64,000 nt of DNA from Artemisia argyi. Its lineage: Eukaryota; Streptophyta; Magnoliopsida; Asterales; Asteraceae. The stretch's first letter is position 1. Every line of letters starts with the position of its first letter. A model generated the notes under the pieces. That model was given only the letters and a program-made list of their open reading frames with translations, did no database searches and was not told the DNA's origin. Shown here in pieces: positions 56,938 through 64,000 of this stretch. The stretch spans positions 70,478,440-70,542,439 of the forward strand of contig CM060702.1 in NCBI GenBank assembly GCA_030686995.1, given 5' to 3'. Made by a program: the position numbers and the translations under genes.

Positions 56938-57639
56938 GGTTAGGTGTTACAATAATTAATGAAGATTATTTACTTCCATCTGTTTTGGTTGGTTTGAGGA
57001 GTAACTGTGGTTTGACTTTTGAGAAGATATTTTGTGTATAGTAACTCAGTTAAAAAGTTACTTGGGTTAATATTTGTGAGTTAAGATGAGATTTATTTTG
57101 TGATGTTACATATCATTGGAGTAATAAGGTGTGTAATATTGACACACAACAAATGGTTATTGATTCACCATGTCTAACCCACATAAGAATCAGCTAGTCC
57201 ATAAGCAAATGGCTCATGGTAAAGACTTATCAAATCCGTTGATAGCTGATAGTTTGCTAAAAACTATGATAAGAGCAGCACATTTTACATATTTTACTTA
57301 CCACTGCTCTTTGAAATTTTGTTGATTTTTACCACTGCAAGTTCATTGTTTCCACTGAAAGTGTAAATTTTACCACTGATGAACTAGCCGTTACAACTGT
57401 GTGTCAGTAATCGTATTTTTACTAGCCGTTACCAAAAATAACTGTCTTTCCTTATTAATAGGGTTAAATTTTTTTGGAAATTATCTACTTACCAAATTGT
57501 ATTTCTTCAAAAGATACATCTTTCTATAGATAATTATCCATCCGCGTTTTTCTCAAAACCCTATTAATATAAATTGATTTTATACGGCTTGCTTTTTACT
57601 CACGATTACTAACACTTTCATCTCTCAAATCACAAAATC
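56938..57639 (+). other. spacer with motif repeats
   Basis: Non-coding. TACCACTGC/TTCCACTG motifs recur near 57298, 57329, 57348 and 57369. TATTAATATAAATTG near 57562 may supply a promoter for the 980-codon ORF. Confidence 0.4.
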
Positions 57640-60582
57640 ATGGTGACTCTCAAGTTTGCAGACGAACACAACCAAGTGGCTTATCTACAAAAGTCAAACG
57701 TCAAGAGTGGACCTACTTTTCATCAGATTGTGGACTTTCTCAACTCAACTCATATAAGGTATGCCTTAACTATGAATCCCACAATCTTTGTTTCTCAAAT
57801 CAAACAGTTTTGGAACTCTGCGGAGTCCATCACACTTGAACAGGGAGACATACATGAACCTGTGGAAGCTCTTAGAGCCACAGTTGATGGGGTAACTATT
57901 GATGTTACTGAGTCATCTTTGAGGAGAATTCTCCAATTAGATGATCTCAATGGTATCATCACATTACCTAATTCAGACATATTCCACTACATTGGTCTGA
58001 TGGGGTATGATACATCTGATCAAAAAGTAACCTTTAAGAAAGGATGTTTTTGCCCCCATTGGAGATTTTTGATACACACTCTGTTGCATTGCCTAAGTCC
58101 TAAGAAAACTTCTTATGAACAATTTGGATCAACCATGGCTTACCCTTTAGTTTGCTTGGTTTCTGATAGGACTTTCAATTTTTCAAAGTTTATATTTAAT
58201 AACATGAAAGGCAATGTAACAAGTTCATACAAATTTTTGATGTATCCAAGGTTTGTGCAAGCAGTGTTAAATGAATTTCAACTGCATAATCATAATAGGA
58301 TTTATGACACTCCATATCTTAAGCCAAAAGTATTTCAAAACATGAGTAAGGCTTCAGATCTTTGGGATGGAATGACTCATCCTCTTTTACCAAACATGCT
58401 TGCAAAGATTTCACAACTACAGGGTGAAGATGCAACAATCCCAGTTGTATCCCATCACACACCCACTATTTCTGTTCCACAAATTCAACATTTTCCTGCT
58501 ATAACTCACACATATGAAAGGAGGCAAAAACAGCCAACTCCTTCCATGACAACATTGCATGTTGCTGATCCTTATGGTTTAGGAACAAGCAGTGGTGGTT
58601 CAAGGCTTCAATCTAGTCCAACTAGAGAAGAGCCTGAATCAATGCCTTATGATTCACCTCTCCCAACAGGTAACACAGTTGGAAGTGATGAAGGCAGTGT
58701 GACACTAACTGAATTGATGGGATTATGTACCAAATTAACCAAACAGGTTCAAACTCTGGAGAAAGATCTGGCACTGACCAAAGTACAACATGCCACAGAG
58801 TTGAATCAATTGAAGACTGAGATTCAAAAGTTGCAGGCTGAAGTTGTGGATCTCAAGAAGAAAAGACATGTTCAAGTTGTGGTTTCTTCTCCATCATCCA
58901 CTCATGATGGTATTTCTACAGGATCTGGTTATGATTTGGGAACTTCTTCCAAACAGGGGAGGAAACCAGATGCAGAACTTAAGGAGAGGAGTAAAAATTG
59001 GGATAAAGAGTTTACTGAGCTTCCTGATTCTGATGATGATCAAGTAAAAGTTGATGATGCTGAGCCTGAGGGGAGGAAATTGGGATTTGGAGACTTGGAT
59101 ACTGATGCAGGTTTTAATTTTGATGATTTAGTTGGAACTGCTCAACCAATTTCCACTGAGGTAGAACAAGTTTACACTGATCAACAACTTACCACTGTGA
59201 GTGAAAATATTCCCACTGCTAGTCAAGGTATTACCACTGCAGAGGAAGAAGCTGTCAGAAGAAGCTTAGTTAAAGGAAAGGCTATTGAAATTGCTTCAGA
59301 TCAAGTGACAAGAAAGATTTATGAGTTTGAACAAGCTCAGATTGACTATGATCATAAGTTAGCTGAACAACAACAAGCTGAAGAGTATGAAAGAATTAAA
59401 AAGATCAAGGAAGATGAAGTTGCTAGTTTCATGGAAGCAACAAGGTTGGATAAACTTGAAGCTGTTGTAGCAGAACCTATTTCAAGTATCTCTCCAACAA
59501 TTATGTATGAGAAACCTCCAGAATTTTCATATGTGCCTACAGAAGAAGAAATTGATTATTTGATTAACAATGATCAAATAATTAGGAAGAAGGCTATTGA
59601 ATTGATTGCTAATACAACTTTGAATGAAGAACAAAGGTCTGCTCAACTTAAGGATTTCATTCTCATGAAAAATCAGCAGGCTCTTGATCAAATCATTGGA
59701 GATGCAAGAAAAGGTCAAAAGGTGCCAAGGAAACTTACAAAGGCACAAATTATTTCTGAGATGAAGATTTATTGTTGTCATGTTGGTAATATGAAGATGA
59801 GTCAATTCAAAGGAATGTCACATGATCAGATTGAAGGTATTTACTATAGAATCAAAAGACAAGATAGTAAATTCATTCCAATGAATCAAGAACCATTATC
59901 TATGAAGACAAAAAGAACTGGAGTGAGTCTTGAATCAAAAGAAGCAAAGAAGTTGAAGACTCAGAAACCATCTCAAGAAGAAGAAGGTCCTAGCAAGTTG
60001 ACTGAAGAACAAGTTACAAACATGTTGTTCATAGAAACTGATGTGCTTAATATTGAACCTCTACAAGCAAAATATCCAGTAGTTGGATGGGAAATCTTTT
60101 CTGATAGTTTTGGTTCAGCTTGGAAGATCATCAGAACTGGAAGTGTCACAAATATTTGTAGAGATTTTGAAGATGTTATTAGATCTTGTGATAGAGAAGA
60201 TCTGGATACTTTGTGGAAAGTAGTTCAAGATCAGTTTAAGAAGGAAGAACTTGTTAATGTCAAAGCTAAGGAATTATGGGTTCACTTCAGAAGACTATAT
60301 GAACCTGACCCAAGTGATAGATATTGGAGATTTGAAGCTCATGATCAAAGAACTTTGTGGAAATTCTATGATTCAAGTTTTGTGCATCATGTTTCTACTC
60401 AAGATGGAGTTGATGTCTTTATGTTGGTTGAGAAAGAATATCCATTGAGAGCTGGAGTATTGGATGTAATGAGAACTGTGAAGCTTAGGTGTTGGGAAAG
60501 AACTGAAGTCATAGATGATTTGCTGCAAAGGATATATGATCAAAGTGTAAGAGCAGATAAAAGATTAAGAAAAACAAGATAA
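57640..60582 (+). CDS. 980-aa extra ORF of the Copia element
   Basis: An open frame from ATG at 57640. The N-terminal 260 residues (MVTLKFADEHNQVAYLQKSN, FHQIVDFLNSTHIRYALTMN, FVSQIKQFWNSAESITLEQG) and the C-terminal block (AKELWVHFRRLYEPDPSDRY, HHVSTQDGVDVFMLVEKEYP) match, from memory, a protein type very frequent in Asteraceae genome annotations and of unknown function. The middle has a predicted coiled coil at about 365-410 (KLTKQVQTLEKDLALTKVQH), an acidic hinge (PDSDDDQVKVDDAEPEGRKL) and a second helical, charged segment (YDHKLAEQQQAEEYERIKKI). No signal peptide or membrane segment is seen, which argues against a true envelope glycoprotein although it sits in the env-like position. It ends 90 bp before the 3' LTR. 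Confidence 0.85.
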   Translation: MVTLKFADEHNQVAYLQKSNVKSGPTFHQIVDFLNSTHIRYALTMNPTIFVSQIKQFWNSAESITLEQGDIHEPVEALRATVDGVTIDVTESSLRRILQLDDLNGIITLPNSDIFHYIGLMGYDTSDQKVTFKKGCFCPHWRFLIHTLLHCLSPKKTSYEQFGSTMAYPLVCLVSDRTFNFSKFIFNNMKGNVTSSYKFLMYPRFVQAVLNEFQLHNHNRIYDTPYLKPKVFQNMSKASDLWDGMTHPLLPNMLAKISQLQGEDATIPVVSHHTPTISVPQIQHFPAITHTYERRQKQPTPSMTTLHVADPYGLGTSSGGSRLQSSPTREEPESMPYDSPLPTGNTVGSDEGSVTLTELMGLCTKLTKQVQTLEKDLALTKVQHATELNQLKTEIQKLQAEVVDLKKKRHVQVVVSSPSSTHDGISTGSGYDLGTSSKQGRKPDAELKERSKNWDKEFTELPDSDDDQVKVDDAEPEGRKLGFGDLDTDAGFNFDDLVGTAQPISTEVEQVYTDQQLTTVSENIPTASQGITTAEEEAVRRSLVKGKAIEIASDQVTRKIYEFEQAQIDYDHKLAEQQQAEEYERIKKIKEDEVASFMEATRLDKLEAVVAEPISSISPTIMYEKPPEFSYVPTEEEIDYLINNDQIIRKKAIELIANTTLNEEQRSAQLKDFILMKNQQALDQIIGDARKGQKVPRKLTKAQIISEMKIYCCHVGNMKMSQFKGMSHDQIEGIYYRIKRQDSKFIPMNQEPLSMKTKRTGVSLESKEAKKLKTQKPSQEEEGPSKLTEEQVTNMLFIETDVLNIEPLQAKYPVVGWEIFSDSFGSAWKIIRTGSVTNICRDFEDVIRSCDREDLDTLWKVVQDQFKKEELVNVKAKELWVHFRRLYEPDPSDRYWRFEAHDQRTLWKFYDSSFVHHVSTQDGVDVFMLVEKEYPLRAGVLDVMRTVKLRCWERTEVIDDLLQRIYDQSVRADKRLRKTR

Positions 60583-60659
60583 GTGTTTGGAAGAATTCCC
60601 ATATCCTCAGGTTTATTGTATACTTGAAGAAACTTATTGATTTACTAATAAATCATAAG

Positions 60660-60672
60660 TTTAGGGGAGGAT
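60660..60672 (+). other. polypurine tract
   Basis: TTTAGGGGAGGAT immediately before the 3' LTR primes plus-strand synthesis. Confidence 0.85.
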
Positions 60673-61154
60673 TGTTGGGAATTATTCTATCAGTTACCAC
60701 GGCTAGTGAAGAAGTTACAACTGCAAGAAGATTGTACTTGCAGTGGAAACTCATTACCACTGCAAGAACAAATATTACCACTGCTCACTTGTTAGCTGTT
60801 AGAGAAACGCGTATTGATAAACATAGAAAAGATTTTGTGTATATCTTATTCTATTAGTATTATACTTATCTTGTACAAGAGGACTCCTTGTTCTATAAAA
60901 GGAGATCCTAGATGATAACTTAGATATACTTTTTCTTAGAGCTTCAAGGTGTAACCCTAGTGATATCTCAGATCACTCGTATTATTATTATTAATAATAT
61001 TGGAGCTAGTTGTTTTGTTATATTCATTGTTCACACATTAATCTGTTTCACTTACAATTAATCTTCTAAGTATCATTAAGTAGATTCCGCATACTTAGTG
61101 ATATCACTCAAAGTATCATTATCAACACAAGTTCAAGGTGTACACGATCCAACA
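60673..61154 (+). repeat. 3' LTR of the Copia element
   Basis: 482 bp, no difference from 52641-53122 noticed on reading. Followed by GGTTG. Confidence 0.95.
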
Positions 61155-61331
61155 GGTTGTATTTAATTTAGTAGATATGTTTTAATTTGGTTGTACAATG
61201 TGGATAAATAATTGTACTTTTAAGTATTGAGGTGTTTTAATAAGAGTATTAATTACATTTCACTTTCTCTCTCATTTGACCATTGTTGAAAACTCAACAT
61301 TTCACTTTTGACTATTTTTCCATTATAGATA

Positions 61332-61332
<1 letters not shown>

Positions 61333-61406
<74 letters not shown>
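61333..61406. repeat. (TA)n microsatellite, right
   Basis: About 37 TA units; the other half of the tract at 51748-51828 if the Helitron reading is right. Confidence 0.95.
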
Positions 61407-61407
<1 letters not shown>

Positions 61408-61833
61408 CAATAAAATTTTATCCTAATATTAAAAAATACTTTATATAAATAGTAGAGACTAGTCATAAAATTCAAGTTTGGGCATTAATGATTTTTAATA
61501 GTTTAGAAATAAGCTTTCAGTTTCTTGTAGTTGAAAAAGAAAAATTCAACTTTAGGTATTAATGATTTTTAATAGTTTAGAAATAAGTTTTACGTAGTAG
61601 TTTCTTGTGGTTGAAAAAGAAATGATACATAGCCATCTGATTGTAATGAGAGATTCAGAGGGATGTTTCGAATAAAGTCGTGGATTTTATTTAGTGTTGG
61701 TAAATGTGGTTATTTGTGTTACATTCATATACTTTTACATGAGGTAAGTGTTAGAATTTAGAAACGTGTTAAATGAGTTGAGATAACTCAGACAGTAATT
61801 GATAGGGATTAATATAGTAAAAACATTAGAAGG

Positions 61834-61869
<36 letters not shown>

Positions 61870-62029
61870 CATCAAAATCTTGAAAATCTGTCTTTCTATT
61901 TCTTTTGTGTTATCTTAAGTGTAACATGGCAATGCATGTTATTGATTAAGGTATTGGCAGTTAACAATGTCAACAATGCAATGCCCATAAATTATTTATG
62001 AAATTGTTTAGAGGGCTAACCAACGAAAG

Positions 62030-62033
<4 letters not shown>
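61407..62033. other. unassigned sequence with A-tract and a local duplication
   Basis: ATTAATGATTTTTAATAGTT occurs at about 61482 and 61558 (local duplication of about 75 bp). A 35-bp A-tract lies at 61834-61868. No gene. Confidence 0.5.
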
Positions 62034-62074
<41 letters not shown>

Positions 62075-62828
62075 TTATTTATTTATCTTTTTTTAAAGGC
62101 GGATATATTAAAAAAAAACTAGCAAGGAGCTAGAAGATTACAAAGTAACAAGATAAGGGTTTTTAAGCAAATCTATCCAACTAAAAGAAGTCTTACATCT
62201 ATATCTACACCAACAGAAAGCACGAGATACAATATCCTCAAAACTGGATGCCTTGATAGGGGGGGTTCGCCCCGAAGATACTCTTGTTCCGAAAGTTCCA
62301 AATAGACCACCACATAGTGTAGCAAACACCTTTGATCGGCTTTTTGTGTTTAGAGTGGAGACGGAGGTTCAAAAGCCACTCTATCCATTCCTCATATGAA
62401 GAGAGCTCTATATAACTGACGTCCCACCGATTAGCAATATTGACAAAAACTTCTCTAGCTATGTTACAAGAGAAGAAAACATGGCTAGATGATTTCGCCG
62501 CCATACCACAAGAAGGACATAAAATAGAGTCGATGCCCATACCTCGTCTAGAAATGTTCAATCTAGTAGGTAAGCAATCCAATTTTACTTTCCAAGCATG
62601 AAGGTTAACTTTAATAGGCATAACATTGATCCATCGAGTCTTAGACGAGACATTTGGCAGGCAACGATCATCAATTAGTTTCCTCACATATGCGACAGAA
62701 AATTCTCCTGTACCTTCCATCGACCAAGTCCACCTATCCCGCATGTCAACTAGAGTAGTACCGTCCAACCTAGACAAGAGATGATGGAATTGCTCTTGGT
62801 CAATGCCACCTCGAGGAGTATGGAATAT
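62034..62828 (-). mobile_element. 5'-truncated LINE (L1-type)
   Basis: On the minus strand the last 230 codons of ORF2, a short 3'UTR and an A-tail (T-run at 62034-62072 on the plus strand). Truncation at the 5' side near 62828 is typical of L1 insertions. A target duplication was not found. Confidence 0.85.
62138..62823 (-). pseudogene. LINE ORF2 C-terminus with reverse-transcriptase zinc-binding domain
   Basis: TPRGGIDQEQFHHLLSRLDG leads into the zf-RVT domain: VRKLIDDRCLPNVSSKTRWI, LHAWKVKLDCLPTRLNISRR, CPSCGMAAKSSSHVFFSCNI, MWWSIWNFRNKSIFG. The main frame stops at 62238, but homology continues in another frame to 62138 (FCWCRYRCKTSFSWIDLLKN), so a one-base indel has occurred at the C7 run near 62260. 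The catalytic reverse transcriptase part is missing. Confidence 0.85.
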
Positions 62829-64000
62829 ATTAGACTTTCATAGTCATAGTTGTGGGCCCAACATTTTAAACAAACACAAACTATCACTTTCATAGTGATA
62901 GTTTGATTCCCATAGGTGGAAACCAAACGCACCCTTACTAATGAAGTTGATGTTATACTGAGAATTTATTATTTTATTTTTTAAAGACAATTTAATTATC
63001 TTACAATATTTACACAGCGAATTAATTTCATAATGTTTTCAGACTTCTACAACCATATATTTAGTCAAGAACTTTCTTACACATAGTATTTTTTGGTCTA
63101 CAATGAGAATGAAAGTGCCTGGCAAGCTAATAAACTTTGTTCTAGAAGTGTAAAAGTAAAAATGGTAACCAAGTTTTTTGGGGCGTATAACTACATTAAA
63201 TGATAGAAAACACAATCAGTTTTGACTTAAAAATTACTAAAGTGAACCTCATAATAAAACCAAAAAGTACTAACATTTTCTAATGAAGAGTATAGATGAA
63301 GAAAGAGCAATACAAATGGCCACGAGACATTGAGAGGAACATATAAGCAACCTCGTTAATTATATTTGCGTGCACCTCACCCTGCCTAACCACTATTATA
63401 TCTCCATGCCAAAAATAAAAATAAAAATAAAAATAAATAAAAAATAAAAAACGATATTTGTTGTATTTTTCTCATCAAATCCTCTAAGAAAACTGAAAAC
63501 ATTAGTAAGAATCAAAATAATACATGAGTCTACAACAATATTTAGCACGAGAGGTAATTTTGATCTGTGGGATCAAGAAGGATATCCCATCCTCGACAAT
63601 TTATTTTACTTTTCTTGCTAGTGTATGCAGCTAGCTCATTTACGATTTATCGTCACTTGATTTGAACCGCGAATTCCACGTACAACGAGTCGATGGCCTT
63701 TATGCTAAGTGATACACACTCGATGAATTTGCACGTTTTCCTCTTTGTTTTTACTTCAAATACTGCTTTTGAGAGATACCAAGAAGTCATTAAACTCATC
63801 GTAATATTCTAACCACCGCAAGTCCGCAATTACGTTATCAATTAAGAACGATTCATTATTGGTTCTCTCCAATCCATAAATAGTAGTATGACCATATAAC
63901 CCAATCTAAAATACATTGAAGTTTTGCATGAAAAAGTTTGCTTAAAAGAGCAACTACTATACATTCAAATATTCAATAGTTGTTGTCAAACGCCACAAGC
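62829..64000. other. AT-rich right end, no gene recognised
   Basis: A perfect inverted repeat AACTATCACT...AGTGATAGTT lies at 62879-62903 inside a MITE-like stretch ending AAACGCACCCTTA. An (AAAAT)n repeat lies at 63413-63450. No coding region is supported. Confidence 0.5.

Larger units (their letters stand above)
52641..61154 (+). mobile_element. young non-autonomous Copia-class retrotransposon (Gag plus extra ORFs, no pol)
   Basis: LTRs of 482 bp (52641-53122 and 60673-61154) appear identical on reading, and GGTTG flanks the element perfectly (52636-52640, 61155-61159). The initiator-Met primer site TGGTATCAGAGC is at 53125-53136 and the polypurine tract TTTAGGGGAGGAT precedes the 3' LTR. 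It carries a 901-codon Gag, an antisense ORF and a 980-codon ORF, all open. Protease, integrase, reverse transcriptase and RNase H are absent. The Gag and extra-ORF layout suggests a relative of Sireviruses, which carry an additional ORF after pol. A TTWCCACTGC motif is scattered through all parts. Confidence 0.95.
51829..61329 (-). mobile_element. small non-autonomous Helitron, split by a Copia element
   Basis: On the minus strand the 5' end is TCTATAATGG (from 61329). The 3' end is CCCGTTGCTATGCACGGG (hairpin) followed by TACTCGT-CTAG (ending at 51829), the Helitron CTRR terminus. The insertion is between A (51828) and T (61330), as Helitrons prefer, within a TA microsatellite whose other half is at 61333-61406. 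Excluding the Copia element it is about 980 bp and non-coding, with three tandem units of about 255 bp. Confidence 0.5.

Noticed and set aside
53941..59240. TTWCCACTGC repeats as a CRISPR-like array
   Set aside because: Copies are irregularly spaced, vary in orientation and lie in coding sequence of a plant retroelement.
1..64000. tRNA, rRNA or microRNA genes
   Set aside because: No cloverleaf with A/B boxes, rRNA-like block or clear miRNA foldback was recognised by eye; a covariance-model scan would be decisive.

Overview
This window is nuclear DNA of a flowering plant. The evidence is split genes with GT-AG introns, a 16-exon plant-type ATP-citrate lyase B gene, a plant GDSL lipase, and dense plant-type transposons. 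Several retrotransposon proteins (the Gag ending in WVPKR, the long ORF with an ELWVHFRRLYEPD block, and the DFTYITDFMVVEDL block) resemble, from memory, sequences abundant in Asteraceae genomes such as Tanacetum, Artemisia and Lactuca. The composite family is therefore the likely source; the tribe cannot be settled here.

Layout. 1-16.7 kb is a transposon nest. An old Gypsy-like LTR is split by a minus-strand element (923 to about 15,622). That element is split in turn by a plus-strand member of the same broad family (5,553-13,632). Both carry Gag/protease-like ORFs, a long non-coding 3' internal region and LTRs with a TGACG-N-CGTCA array upstream of a TATA box, but no polymerase. 16.7-20.8 kb holds a solo LTR with a perfect target duplication, another LTR remnant and a Stowaway MITE. 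21.6-23.4 kb is a complete five-exon GDSL esterase/lipase (362 aa, minus) whose first intron has a GC donor. 24.1-27.0 kb is a Gypsy deletion derivative with a Mutator-type MITE in one LTR. 29.0-30.4 kb is a small secreted-protein gene (75 aa) with a 5'UTR intron. 30.7-31.7 kb is a complete TRIM. 32.8-39.4 kb is ATP-citrate lyase subunit B (minus), intact except for a 2-bp duplication in exon 14 that breaks the frame; MITEs sit in its introns.

40.5-49.5 kb is one Mutator-like element with 140-bp inverted repeats and a perfect 9-bp target duplication. It contains a decayed MuDR-type transposase, a plus-strand GRF zinc-finger fragment, an intact 155-codon accessory ORF with its own TATA box, and a 3-kb solo LTR. 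51.8-61.3 kb is a likely small Helitron with tandem repeats, interrupted by a very young Copia-class element (52,641-61,154). The Copia LTRs look identical, and it encodes a 901-aa Gag, an antisense 147-aa ORF and a 980-aa extra ORF, again with no integrase or reverse transcriptase. The right end holds a 5'-truncated LINE and AT-rich DNA.

The cellular genes are unrelated housekeeping or secretory genes and form no pathway together. The coherent theme is the mobile DNA: four LTR elements with coding remnants keep Gag-type information and lack the polymerase block, so all would need enzymes supplied in trans.
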